Part shown: positions 1 to 7,811 of the stretch, one piece after another
Layout of the letters: each line of letters starts with the position of its first letter
Numbering within the stretch: position 1 is the stretch's first letter
Source: Clostridia bacterium
GTDB lineage: Bacteria; Bacillota; Clostridia; Christensenellales; SZUA-584
Assembly (NCBI GenBank): GCA_018648645.1
Contig: JABGQS010000023.1
Coordinates: 1 to 37,211 of the forward strand
Direction: 5' to 3'
DNA: 37,211 nt
Made by a program: the position numbers and the translations under genes
The notes under the pieces: model-generated
Told to the model about the DNA's origin: nothing
The model's database searches: none
Seen by the model: the letters and a program-made list of their open reading frames with translations, nothing else

Positions 1-1328
1 GCGCACCCCAGCGTCCCAAGCTCCTTCGCCGCAGAAACTTCAATCGGCAATTGCAGCACATCCGCAAATATCTGCACCCACACCTTAGATTCCGTAGCAC
101 CGCCGGATATCCGCACCGCCGACGGTTTGTCTCTAAACTCCAACAGCTTCTCAATGTGCATCATGTGCGAGAACACAACACCTTCATATATCGCTCTTAT
201 CATATGCACTGTCTTTTGCGACCCGTCAATACCCATAAAACACGCCTTAGCGTCCGGGTTCACATTGGTGCCGAACAGGAACGGCAGGAATATTACGCTG
301 CACTCGTCTGCGCTCAAGCTATTGACCGCATTGTTGCAATAATCATACACGTTTCCTTTTATCTTAATCAGCTCGTTATCATGCAGAAAGTTGCTTATAA
401 ACCACTCAAGATTTCCTGCCGATGTCATGCTTCCTTCCGTCGTCAGATAATATCCATCCATGCAGAAAAACGATGTCATAAACAAATCTTCAGAGTAAAC
501 AGGTACTTTTGAGATAAAGCTGTTGATGCTCCACGTCCCCGCGATAACCGATATCTTTTCCTCGCTTGTCACGCCGACTGCCAAAGCGCACGCCGCGCAG
601 TCAAACAACCCGCCGACCACGTTCGTGCCTTCTACCAATCCGGTTTCCTCTGCCGTTTTTTTAGTAACTTGTCCGCATATATCCACAGACAATTTTAACG
701 GCGGCAGTAAATGCTTATACTCGCCGATACCAAACTCGTTTAGTATTGTATCATCGTACTCTTTGGTTTGCAAATCCATCGCGTTTATTGCCGACATATC
801 GGTAATCTCACCAAAAGCCTGCCCCGTCAAACAATACCGAATATAGTCTTTGCACGCAAGCGCCCACCGCGTCTTCTCCAAAACCTGCGGCTCGTTCTCT
901 TTAAACCACGCAATAATCGCTACCGGCTGCCCCGCCCAAAGTATCTGCTTCGTTTTGGGTATTATGCGGCTTTGCACGCCTTTGCCAATCCACCCGCGCA
1001 CTATATCTGCCGCCCGCGTGTCCGTCGATATTATCCCCGGCGCCGTCGGCTTTCCGTTCTCGTCAATCATATAAACGCCGTTGCCGTGTCCGCACGCAGC
1101 AACGCCGACAATATCGTGCGGGTCCACGCCCGATTTGCTTATCACGTTTTTGATAACCTTTACGTTCTTCTGCCAAAGCGTTTCGCTGTCCCGCTCAACA
1201 ATCCCGCCTTTTTTCACCGTCGGGTTAAACAGCGTATTGCTGACCGCGACCTCGCCTCCGCTCGTGTCATATATCGCAGCTTTCACTTTGCTTCCGCCGT
1301 TGTCCAGCCCAAGATAGTATTTTGCCAT
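1..1328 (-). CDS. FGGY-family carbohydrate kinase (C-terminus cut by window edge)
   Basis: An uninterrupted reading frame starts at the ATG at 1328 and runs off the left edge, giving 442 visible residues of a family usually about 490-520 long. The start is supported by a GGAGGA ribosome binding site just upstream. The N-terminal phosphate loop reads YLGLDNGGSKVKAAIYD, followed by GVAACGHG, the GGLFDCAACA segment carrying the likely catalytic Asp, and a late ISGGATESKVW block. All are hallmarks of FGGY kinases, which phosphorylate sugars or polyols with ATP. The closest subfamily by eye is the xylulokinase/L-xylulose kinase group, but the substrate cannot be read from sequence. It is the last visible gene of an aldolase-UroD-kinase-UroD-kinase series, 36 bases after the preceding UroD gene, and is a diverged paralogue of the kinase at 2402-3949. 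Confidence 0.9.
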   Translation of the reverse strand, partial: MAKYYLGLDNGGSKVKAAIYDTSGGEVAVSNTLFNPTVKKGGIVERDSETLWQKNVKVIKNVISKSGVDPHDIVGVAACGHGNGVYMIDENGKPTAPGIISTDTRAADIVRGWIGKGVQSRIIPKTKQILWAGQPVAIIAWFKENEPQVLEKTRWALACKDYIRYCLTGQAFGEITDMSAINAMDLQTKEYDDTILNEFGIGEYKHLLPPLKLSVDICGQVTKKTAEETGLVEGTNVVGGLFDCAACALAVGVTSEEKISVIAGTWSINSFISKVPVYSEDLFMTSFFCMDGYYLTTEGSMTSAGNLEWFISNFLHDNELIKIKGNVYDYCNNAVNSLSADECSVIFLPFLFGTNVNPDAKACFMGIDGSQKTVHMIRAIYEGVVFSHMMHIEKLLEFRDKPSAVRISGGATESKVWVQIFADVLQLPIEVSAAKELGTLGC

Positions 1329-1364
1329 TCGCTGTTTCCTCCGAAATATAGATTTACCGATGCG

Positions 1365-2387
1365 CTATATCTTCCTTGCTTCGTCAAACAGCGCAAAAAT
1401 ATTCTCCGGCGGCATGTTGCCCTGTATGCTGTGATCCGGTCCGCATATATACCCGCCGTCCGTGCCAAACACGCTTATCCGCTCACGCACTTCTTTTCTT
1501 ACGTCTTCAGGTGTCCCAAAGCTCAGCGTCTGCTGACAGTTTATCGCGCCAAAGAAAGTTACGTGTTTTCCAAACTCGTTCTTTAGCTTTTCGGGTTCGT
1601 TGCCCTCCAAATGCGCTTGCACGGTCTCCCAAACATCTATACCAATGTCAACCAGATCAGGTCTCACCGGCTCAAAGGAACCGCAGCTATGAAACCACAC
1701 CTTCAAATCAAACGACTTAATCAGCTTAAACAGTTTCTTGTACACCGGCTTCAAAAACCTCCTCCAAAGTTCGGGAGAAATCATCATGCCCCGCTGCGTA
1801 GAAAAATCGTCACCCAGCCAAAAGAAATCCGCATAGTCCGCGCTGTCGTTCATCGCCCTTGTCATAACCGCAGTCAAATAATCGGTTATCCGCTCGAGCG
1901 CTGCTTCAATCACTTCCGGCGAAGTATAAAACATCACCAGCGCCTCTTCCATGCCAAACAAATCCATCAGCGTATTAAACGGCGGCAAAAACCCAAGCGA
2001 CAATATTCTGCTGTAGCGCGGATCAATCCCCAGCGTCCTTTGCTTCAACAGCGAATAATCCACATCGCTAGGGTCAGGCCAGTTGTAGTTCTCGACGTCG
2101 GCGATGCTGCTCGCACTTTGCAGCGGATAGCCGCCGCGCTCGCCGCTGTATCCGGCTTCCCAAGCGTCATCGCTGCCCCAAACCGTTTTACCGTCCTGCT
2201 TTGGCAGCACACCGCTGTAATCGGTTTTGCGCAAATCGCATCCGAGATACGTCCTCAGCTCATCTGCTGTTTTCACGCCAAACGCCTTTTCCCAAACCTC
2301 AAAATCGTCTACACGTCCAAGGAACAATGGACACCTGTCCGGCGCTTCGTGCGCTACCGTCTCGTTTACCCTCTCTCTGCTGGTCAT
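1365..2387 (-). CDS. UroD-family protein with MtaA-like zinc motif (putative corrinoid methyltransferase)
   Basis: A 340-residue member of the uroporphyrinogen decarboxylase (UroD) superfamily. The ATG at 2387 is chosen because GAGGAG lies 4 bases upstream; an in-frame TTG 12 bases earlier overlaps that site and is unlikely. The RQAGR motif of true HemE is missing from the N-terminus (HEAPDRCPLF), so a haem role is unlikely. The C-terminal half has FHSCG (His233, Cys235), a Cys at 284 and YICGPDH (Cys315). This resembles the His-x-Cys...Cys zinc site of the methylcobamide:thiol methyltransferases MtaA/MtbA. Methyl transfer is therefore plausible, but no corrinoid protein or MtaB-type partner is adjacent. 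It sits between two FGGY kinases, 14 bases after the upstream one, so its substrate may be linked to sugar catabolism. Confidence 0.85.
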   Translation of the reverse strand: MTSRERVNETVAHEAPDRCPLFLGRVDDFEVWEKAFGVKTADELRTYLGCDLRKTDYSGVLPKQDGKTVWGSDDAWEAGYSGERGGYPLQSASSIADVENYNWPDPSDVDYSLLKQRTLGIDPRYSRILSLGFLPPFNTLMDLFGMEEALVMFYTSPEVIEAALERITDYLTAVMTRAMNDSADYADFFWLGDDFSTQRGMMISPELWRRFLKPVYKKLFKLIKSFDLKVWFHSCGSFEPVRPDLVDIGIDVWETVQAHLEGNEPEKLKNEFGKHVTFFGAINCQQTLSFGTPEDVRKEVRERISVFGTDGGYICGPDHSIQGNMPPENIFALFDEARKI

Positions 2388-2401
2388 AGTACTCCTCAAA
2401 T

Positions 2402-3949
2402 CTATTTAAATTTTTTAAATATCTTGTGATTTACGCCACTAAGCGCCAAGTACATATCCTTAAACACATCGTTGTAGAACTCGCTGTATTTATCCGCCAG
2501 CTTTACGTCCGGCTCATATAGTTTGCCAGGTTTCCTCACAGCTTTAATCGCCTGTGCCTCATCGCTATAAACCCCTGTGCCAATACCCGCAAGCATCGCT
2601 GCCCCCAGCGGCGTCGCTTCATAAACATCGGGCACTTCAATAACTTTATTGCACACATCCGCTTTGTTCTGCATCCAAAACTTATTCTTTGTCGCTCCGC
2701 CAACCGCCAATATCTTGCTCGGCGAAATATTAAGCGCGCCTTCAAGCGCCTCCACCATCTGTCTAAACTGATAGTCAAGCCCTTCAATTGTCGCCCTAAT
2801 CATATCGGCTTTAGTAACCGTATTGCTAAGCCCGATATACGCACCCAACGAGCTTGGGTCAAGCGTGGGCGTTCCCGCTCCGCTAAAATGCGGCAAAAAG
2901 AAACATCCATTGGCACCTGCACCAGACTGCCTTGCCTTGTTCATCAGCGACTGCCAAACATTAATCCCCTGCTGCTCCTGTATTTGCAGCTCTTCAAACG
3001 ACAGATTATCCTTAAACCACTCGGTCATGTCTCCGCTCACGGTAGAAGCCACAAAACAATACTTGTCCTTTGCAACATGGTTCTCAACATAATATCCGTT
3101 CTCAAATATCTTCTTATCGTGTGAGCACACCGGGGAAGATTGCAATATCATCTCCCACGTACCCGTCACGTCCATTACAACATCGTCATCCACCGCGCCC
3201 GTTGCCAGCGCAGCACAAATATAATCGTGACCGCCCAGCACCACTTTGGTGCTGCCGCTCAGTCCCGTTTGCTCCTGCGCAGCTTTGGTCACGCCGCCAA
3301 GCACGCTCCCGCTCTGCTTGATCTCGGGGAAAATCCTCCTCGGCACGCCGGACTTTTCAATCAGCTCGTCCGACCAATCCCCTTTTCTCTGATCCAGCAC
3401 AGACGTTGTCCACGCCATAGAGTAGTCGGTCGCCTTAACACCGCTCAATTTAAAATTAATGAAGTCTTCAATCAACAGCCACTTGTCAGTTTTTTCGATT
3501 ATCTCAGGGTGGTTTTGCTGCATCCACATCATTCTGTATATGCTGTGAATCGCCATATACTGACCACCGGAAATGTCAAATATCTTCGCTTGCCCAACCC
3601 GCTTGCTAAACGCGTCTGCAACCTCGTTTGTGCGCGGACAGTGCCACGAAATCATCGGATATAAGCTCTGCCCGTCAGCGCTTATCGGCAGCCCGTCCAT
3701 GCCAAACCCCGTCACGGCAACGCCAACAACGCTCGCTTTATCCGCGATTTTCTCCATCGCCTCATTAACGGCTTCGCACACAGCCTGCCATATTTTTTGC
3801 GGTTCCCAAACAGACCAAGTCTTGTGATCGCTATCAATAAACGACAGCTCGCTCGGTTTGCTCCCCTCAGATATCATTTGTCCCGTTTCATTGTACACAA
3901 CCGCTTTAATGCTGGTTGACCCAATATCGATACCCATTAAATATGCCAT
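2402..3949 (-). CDS. FGGY-family carbohydrate kinase (xylulokinase-like)
   Basis: A complete 515-residue kinase, the normal length for the FGGY family. The N-terminal ATP-phosphate loop is MGIDIGSTSIKAVVYN (residues 5-20), the sugar-binding region has VTGFGMDGLP (80-88), the catalytic Asp is probably Asp242 in GGHDYICAA, and the adenosine-binding block is LAVGGATKNKFWMQNKAD. These fit ATP-dependent phosphorylation of a ketose or polyol. The start has an AAGGCGG ribosome binding site. It follows a UroD-family gene by 33 bases and precedes another by 14, so it is surely in the same operon. The substrate could be xylulose or another pentulose or polyol; the family annotation alone does not decide this. 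The kinase at 1-1328 is a distant paralogue with a slightly different loop (DNGGSK against DIGSTS), suggesting two substrates. Confidence 0.93.
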   Translation of the reverse strand: MAYLMGIDIGSTSIKAVVYNETGQMISEGSKPSELSFIDSDHKTWSVWEPQKIWQAVCEAVNEAMEKIADKASVVGVAVTGFGMDGLPISADGQSLYPMISWHCPRTNEVADAFSKRVGQAKIFDISGGQYMAIHSIYRMMWMQQNHPEIIEKTDKWLLIEDFINFKLSGVKATDYSMAWTTSVLDQRKGDWSDELIEKSGVPRRIFPEIKQSGSVLGGVTKAAQEQTGLSGSTKVVLGGHDYICAALATGAVDDDVVMDVTGTWEMILQSSPVCSHDKKIFENGYYVENHVAKDKYCFVASTVSGDMTEWFKDNLSFEELQIQEQQGINVWQSLMNKARQSGAGANGCFFLPHFSGAGTPTLDPSSLGAYIGLSNTVTKADMIRATIEGLDYQFRQMVEALEGALNISPSKILAVGGATKNKFWMQNKADVCNKVIEVPDVYEATPLGAAMLAGIGTGVYSDEAQAIKAVRKPGKLYEPDVKLADKYSEFYNDVFKDMYLALSGVNHKIFKKFK

Positions 3950-3982
3950 TTTGCCGCCTTCTATCTGAACGTTATTTTAAAG

Positions 3983-5008
3983 TTATATTTCTATCGGATA
4001 GCTCCCAAACTTCTTCCATGTTTCCAGCATCGCCGCATAGTTCTCCGGGTTCACCGAAGCGTGTATAGTGTTGCTCGACGATAATATATATCCGCCGCCA
4101 AGTGCCGCTGTTTTGATGCAGTTTTTCGTTTCGTCTATCGTTTCCTGCTCGCTGCCGTAAACAAGCGTGTTCGCACAGTCCACGTTTCCTTTGATGCACA
4201 CCCGCTCGCCGTACGTCTGCTTGATGTGGCTTAGGCTCATCCCCGCAATCGGGTCAATCGGGTCAATGCAGTCTATACCGCTGTCCATGATAATGTCGAT
4301 AATCGGCATGATGTTGCCGTCCGTGTGCTTGATAACGAGCAACCCCATCTGCTTATACGCGCCAATAACGCGGTTAAGCGGCCCCGCAAAATACTCTTCA
4401 AACATCGCGGGCGAAATCATCGGTCCGCTGTTATACGCATAGTCATCACCGGTATATACCACCTTCACGCCGCGCTTCACGGCTTGCCTTGCCAGCTCTA
4501 TGTTTATATCCACTGTCATGTTCACGATATCGACCACAAGCTGTGGGTCATCCATAATCATCATTATAAAATCGTCAAACGGCATCATCCTTGACGGAAT
4601 CGACCACACGTCATTAAGATGCAATATCACCGCTCTTTTTCCGCCATAAGTTTGCAGCGTCTGCTCAAGCGAAGTGAATCTTCCTTCCGCTTTTGGGTCG
4701 GGCGGAGTGAACGCGCTAAAGTCAGCCCTGCTTTTGATTGGTCCATCAACAGGAAACGTATGCGCTTCTCCCGTGTTCTTGCTGACAATCCCCCACTCGT
4801 TGCGGGTAAAACCGCCGTCAAGTATCTCCGATTTATAGTCCACATCCACGCAAATCGCGTCAAGGTCAAATCTGTCAGAAAACTGCGCATAGTTTTCACC
4901 AGGCGACAATGCGTCAATCACCTTTTGGTCAATCGACCACTCAAAGCTGGGCACCCTGTCCACCGGTTCTCTCTTAAGCGCTTTAATCAATCTTTCCTCA
5001 GAGTTCAT
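3983..5008 (-). CDS. UroD-family protein lacking the Cys zinc ligands
   Basis: A 341-residue UroD-superfamily protein, first gene after a 183-base gap with hairpins. The N-terminus has the family entry REPVDRVP (13-20) but not the HemE substrate motif. In place of the HxC zinc motif of methyltransferase-type members it has IKHTDGN (His228, Asp230), and the C-terminal Cys is replaced by a Ser/His segment (LSSSNTIHASV). It therefore belongs to the large uncharacterised HTDGN group rather than the MtaA group. Whether it is an enzyme of methyl transfer, decarboxylation or something else cannot be told. The start codon at 5008 has an AAGGAGGA site upstream. It pairs with the kinase at 2402-3949; the same UroD-kinase order recurs immediately downstream, which suggests duplication of a two-gene module. 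Confidence 0.85.
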   Translation of the reverse strand: MNSEERLIKALKREPVDRVPSFEWSIDQKVIDALSPGENYAQFSDRFDLDAICVDVDYKSEILDGGFTRNEWGIVSKNTGEAHTFPVDGPIKSRADFSAFTPPDPKAEGRFTSLEQTLQTYGGKRAVILHLNDVWSIPSRMMPFDDFIMMIMDDPQLVVDIVNMTVDINIELARQAVKRGVKVVYTGDDYAYNSGPMISPAMFEEYFAGPLNRVIGAYKQMGLLVIKHTDGNIMPIIDIIMDSGIDCIDPIDPIAGMSLSHIKQTYGERVCIKGNVDCANTLVYGSEQETIDETKNCIKTAALGGGYILSSSNTIHASVNPENYAAMLETWKKFGSYPIEI

Positions 5009-5087
5009 TGTTCCTCCTTAAATTGTATATAAGCTATTTGAAATTATATCATTATTTTTATGCTGCTGCACTCCTCATTTGCATTCT

Positions 5088-5186
5088 TGAATAAAAAAAC
5101 AGCATCTGCGCCGAATTTCGCCATATTTCATGAGATCTTCGGCGCAAAGGCCAAGGAAGAGGAGAAGGAAAAGAATATTCCTTGGT
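5088..5186 (-). terminator. Two hairpins and a T-tract after the aldolase gene
   Basis: Just past the aldolase stop codon, the minus strand holds a hairpin with arms CCAAGGAA/TTCCTTGG (5178-5185 and 5151-5158), then a second with arms TGCGCCGAA/TTCGGCGCA (5138-5146 and 5107-5115), then GATGCTG and seven Ts (5093-5099). The 7-base spacer between the second stem and the T-tract is longer than ideal, and both loops are about 20 bases, so termination may be partial. It could separate expression of the aldolase from the UroD-kinase genes, or act as a processing site. Confidence 0.5.
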
Positions 5187-5191
5187 ATTAG

Positions 5192-5833
5192 CTATTTACT
5201 TTGACCAACGTCTTTAAAAATTTCCGCTGCATTATCAGACTGCTCTGCCGTCAGCACATCCGGTTCCTTGCACGCTTTCGCAAGCAGATACGCTTTTGCG
5301 GATTCTTCCATATAGATGGCGGCATACATCGCTTCTTTAAGGTTTCCGCCAACTGTCACAACGCCGTGGTGCTTTAGTATTATCGCGCGTTTTCCGTTTA
5401 TATGCTTTACCGTTTCGATGCCCATGTTCAGACTCGCGGGCGAGCTATACGGCGCTACATTCACTTCGCCAAGCGTCACGTTGCTAAGCGTCGTCGTCAC
5501 AGCGGGCAGCTTGTCGCTGATAAGCCCTACCGCCGTCGCGTTCGTTTGATGTGTATGAATAATTGCGTTTACTTCGGGCATGTTTTTATATATGTACAAC
5601 AGCGCAATGGTGTCCACAGAAGGTTTTAAGTCGCCTTCCTTTATGTTACCCTCGCTGTCCATAAGCAATACGTCACTTTCTCTCATCGTCTCATAGTATG
5701 TTCCCGATGGTGTAACCAATATATCGCCGTCCGGCAATCGCATGCTCACGTTGCCTCCCGCCAAGGCTATCAAACCATATTCCCTAATTTTCAAAGCTGT
5801 TTCTATGACGGCTTTCTTCTGTGTCTCGTACAT
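5192..5833 (-). CDS. Class II aldolase/epimerase family protein (FucA/AraD-like)
   Basis: A 213-residue protein of the class II aldolase/adducin family, close to the 215 residues of L-fuculose-1-phosphate aldolase. The ATG at 5833 is preferred over an in-frame start 34 codons upstream because it follows a GGGGGT site and because the upstream codons overlap a strong promoter. Metal ligands are visible as IIHTHQT (His93, His95) and LKHHGVV (His155/156). At the position of the FucA catalytic Glu73 it has Asp74 within KPSVDT, as AraD-type ribulose-phosphate 4-epimerases do, yet it lacks the extra length of AraD. It may cleave or epimerise the phosphorylated sugar made by one of the two downstream FGGY kinases, but the substrate is unknown. 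It is transcribed from its own promoter at 5865-5893. Confidence 0.9.
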   Translation of the reverse strand: MYETQKKAVIETALKIREYGLIALAGGNVSMRLPDGDILVTPSGTYYETMRESDVLLMDSEGNIKEGDLKPSVDTIALLYIYKNMPEVNAIIHTHQTNATAVGLISDKLPAVTTTLSNVTLGEVNVAPYSSPASLNMGIETVKHINGKRAIILKHHGVVTVGGNLKEAMYAAIYMEESAKAYLLAKACKEPDVLTAEQSDNAAEIFKDVGQSK

Positions 5834-5864
5834 TAAAATGCTACCCCCAACGTTTGATGTGTTC

Positions 5865-5893
5865 ATCTTAACATATGTTATATCATATGTCAA
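5865..5893 (-). promoter_or_regulatory. Sigma-70/sigma-A type promoter of the aldolase gene
   Basis: On the minus strand TTGACA (5888-5893) is separated by exactly 17 bases from TAAGAT (5865-5870). A perfect -35 box with an acceptable -10 box places the transcription start near 5858, about 25 bases before the aldolase ATG. This also argues against the longer upstream start of that gene. Confidence 0.75.
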
Positions 5894-5911
5894 ACATATT
5901 CTTTGACATAT
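5869..5911. promoter_or_regulatory. Palindromic operator candidates over the aldolase promoter
   Basis: A perfect 12-base palindrome, TAACATATGTTA, lies at 5869-5880 across the -10 region. A perfect 10-base inverted repeat, ATATGTCAAA (5885-5894) and TTTGACATAT (5902-5911) with a 7-base spacer, covers the -35 box. Such placement is typical of repressor sites for local sugar regulators. No regulator gene is visible in the window. Confidence 0.6.
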
Positions 5912-6166
5912 TTCAGTAACTATTGAGCGGCACACTCCTCCTTGTTTTATTAGGCTGCCTTCGCGGCATTCCGCCGATATATTTCGTGCTCAGCGACTGG
6001 CACAAACGCGCTGCAATTCCACCCCGCGCGCACATCGCCCACCTCTACGCGTGCTTTGCCACAGCGATATCCGCATATAAAAAAGATACCGAAACTCTCA
6101 TTCCAATACCTTCAATAAAACTATTTGCGCCAGAGGCTGCTTATTGTCGTACGCACCTTATCGGCG

Positions 6167-6457
6167 CTAATGCTGCTGCGCTTTTTTTGCCTTTTCCTCC
6201 GCCGCCTGCAACTCCTTGGCCTTCTCAATCTCCATCAACTCTTCAAACATCTCATCACCGACGCATTCTCTCGCGGCCTTGCACCACTTTATGCACGACG
6301 TAATATCGTTATACGCGAGAAACCCGCAATTTTCACACTCCCTCGACAAGTCGGTAGAAAACATCTCCACCTCAGTGCCGCAGTCAGGGCATACCTTTAC
6401 TTTCAATGTCGGCGTTCCGCTTAAATTCGCCGCTCCCGGACAATTTTTCTTTTCCAT
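6167..6457 (-). CDS. Small zinc-ribbon protein, function unknown
   Basis: A 96-residue protein with two CxxC knuckles, VCPDCG (residues 23-28) and ECENCG (40-45), the classical layout of a rubredoxin/zinc-ribbon fold. A further Cys-rich helix follows (ITSCIKWCKAARECVG), then a highly charged Glu/Lys/Ala C-terminus that should be helical or coiled. The ATG at 6457 has an AGGAGC site upstream and its own -10 box at 6496-6501. I do not recognise a specific family or function; a regulatory or metal-storage role would be guesswork. It lies 89 bases downstream of metA in the same direction, but the promoter suggests separate expression. Confidence 0.75.
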   Translation of the reverse strand: MEKKNCPGAANLSGTPTLKVKVCPDCGTEVEMFSTDLSRECENCGFLAYNDITSCIKWCKAARECVGDEMFEELMEIEKAKELQAAEEKAKKAQQH

Positions 6458-6495
6458 TTGTCTGCTCCTGTTCTAGCTTTTTTCTAGCATCGACC

Positions 6496-6501
6496 ATTAT
6501 A
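6496..6501 (-). promoter_or_regulatory. -10 box of a candidate promoter for the zinc-ribbon gene
   Basis: The minus strand has a perfect TATAAT at 6496-6501, in the gap between metA and the zinc-ribbon gene. The only -35-like hexamer, TTGGAG, is 19 bases away and weak. A short inverted repeat (AATGAG/CTCATT) lies between the two. The distance to the start codon is about 38 bases. Confidence 0.5.
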
Positions 6502-6546
6502 CAATGAGTGCTGCTCATTTCTCCAATACGCTATGCTTTTATTCTC

Positions 6547-7464
6547 CTACAATATCTTGCCAAGATCATACGGAGTCTCTTGATATACGTAATAATTCAG
6601 CCAGTTCGCAAACAACAAGTTCGCATGGCTTTTCCATGTTACTATCGGCGGCTTGCTCGGGTCATCGTCGGTAAAATAGTTCTTCGGAACATCAATCTTC
6701 AGTCCCTTTTCTATATCTCTTTCATACTCTTTCTTCAAAGTATCAAAGTCATACTCGGGATGCCCGGTCACAAACACTTGCCGCCCGTCGTTGCTTGCCA
6801 CAATATACACCCCCGAATCGGGTGATGCCGAGATGTTTTTCAGCTCGGGCACTTTCTCAATGTCCTGCTTCAAGTTCGCGGTATATCGCGAATGCGGAAC
6901 ATTAAACTTGTCATCAAATCCGCGCAGCAGCTTCACGTTGCTTTGGTTTTTAGTGTGTGTAAACACCCCAAACATTTTTGCATGCATCTCAATCTTTGGT
7001 ATTCCATAATGATGATACAGCCCCGCCTGCGCTCCCCAGCAAATATGCATGGTAGAATAAACGTTGTGCAGGCTCCAGTCCATTATCTTTTTCAGCTCGT
7101 CCCAATACTCAACATCTTCAAATTCCATATGCTCAACCGGCGCTCCCGTGATAATAAGCCCGTCAAACTTCTCATCGCGTATGTCCGCAAACGTTTTATA
7201 AAACGACTCCAGATGCTCGCTCGAAGTGTTTCTCGAATTATACGTTGCGGTTTTCAGCAGCACAACTTCCACCTGTATAGATGTATTTCCAAGCAGCCGA
7301 AAAAGCTGCGTCTCGGTGCTTATCTTGTCCGGCATAAGGTTAAGCACAGCAATACGAATCGGGCGTATATCCTGATGATATGCCCGCTCGTCATTCATAA
7401 CAAATATATTCTCGTTGCTCAGCACCTCAAACGCCGGGAGTATTTGCGGAATCTTTATCGGCAT
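6547..7464 (-). CDS. metA: Homoserine O-acyltransferase MetA, predicted acetyl-CoA specific
   Basis: A 305-residue protein of the MetA family, full length. It activates homoserine with an acyl-CoA in the first committed step of methionine synthesis. The catalytic Cys142 sits in ICWGAQAG, and His235 and Glu237 sit in TGHPEYD, exactly at the numbering of the family. Residue 111, in GAPVEHMEF, is Glu. Studied MetA proteins with Glu111 use acetyl-CoA and those with Gly111 use succinyl-CoA, so O-acetylhomoserine is the predicted product. The gene has a strong promoter at 7589-7617 and a leader of about 118 bases. With the two methionine synthase-type genes at 22397-24388 it suggests de novo methionine synthesis. 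Confidence 0.97.
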   Translation of the reverse strand: MPIKIPQILPAFEVLSNENIFVMNDERAYHQDIRPIRIAVLNLMPDKISTETQLFRLLGNTSIQVEVVLLKTATYNSRNTSSEHLESFYKTFADIRDEKFDGLIITGAPVEHMEFEDVEYWDELKKIMDWSLHNVYSTMHICWGAQAGLYHHYGIPKIEMHAKMFGVFTHTKNQSNVKLLRGFDDKFNVPHSRYTANLKQDIEKVPELKNISASPDSGVYIVASNDGRQVFVTGHPEYDFDTLKKEYERDIEKGLKIDVPKNYFTDDDPSKPPIVTWKSHANLLFANWLNYYVYQETPYDLGKIL

Positions 7465-7588
7465 TGTGCCTTCCTTTCGTTTCTCTCTCTTATGTCATTC
7501 GTGACTAACCCATTTGCAGCACCGCAGATATATTCCAATAACCTGCGACTTTTTTCTAATCACTACTATTCCTATAGGCTTTGTAATG

Positions 7589-7617
7589 ATAATATATCTT
7601 ATACGCATTTCTGTCAA
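7589..7617 (-). promoter_or_regulatory. Promoter of metA
   Basis: On the minus strand TTGACA (7612-7617) lies 17 bases from TATTAT (7589-7594), a perfect -35 box and a five-of-six -10 box. Transcription should begin near 7582, leaving a leader of about 118 bases before the metA start codon. Confidence 0.8.
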
Positions 7618-7770
7618 CATCTTTTTACCCATTTTACCGCATATCAAGCTAAAAAAACGCTGTCATTTTCATTGAGGACAAAATTGTCACCTTGCCCGCA
7701 ATATTTTTATAGCCGCAAAACGCCGCCGGGTTTATATTGTAAAAGTATCACAGAGTAGCTTGGCTTTCTG

Positions 7771-7779
7771 TGTTATACT
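7771..7779 (+). promoter_or_regulatory. Extended -10 promoter of the CobW-like gene
   Basis: TG-T-TATACT at 7771-7779 forms an extended -10 element about 33 bases before the CobW-like ATG. No good -35 box is present at the standard distance. An inverted repeat CACAGA/TCTGTG (12-base spacer) lies directly upstream of and partly over it and might bind a regulator. Confidence 0.5.
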
Positions 7780-7811
7780 AAAATTACAACAACTTTGACA
7801 GGAGCACATAT

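Larger units (their letters stand above)
7465..7811. other. Intergenic region between divergent metA and the CobW-like gene
   Basis: This 347-base stretch carries the two outward promoters listed separately. The metA leader contains one small hairpin (CGCAG/CTGCG) but lacks the conserved blocks of the SAM-I or T-box classes as far as I can tell by eye. A short inverted repeat GACAA-AA-TTGTC lies at 7677-7688. I see no gene in it. Confidence 0.6.

Noticed and set aside
1365-5008. hemE (uroporphyrinogen decarboxylase) for the two UroD-family genes
   Set aside because: Both lack the RQAGR substrate motif of HemE, and no other haem genes are nearby.
5913-6035. 40-codon minus-strand frame with a GAGGTG site in the gap after the zinc-ribbon gene
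   Set aside because: Although the ribosome site is acceptable, the product is Arg-rich and of low complexity, with no recognisable pattern, and it runs into the aldolase promoter region. Not enough for a gene call.
5923-6303. 126-codon plus-strand open frame opposite the zinc-ribbon gene and its downstream gap
   Set aside because: It overlaps the end of a better-supported minus-strand gene, starts with no ribosome binding site and has a composition unlike a real protein.
7465-7582. Possible SAM riboswitch in the metA leader
   Set aside because: The leader has one short hairpin but not the conserved kink-turn and core blocks of SAM-I or the short SAM-II pattern; no terminator precedes the gene.
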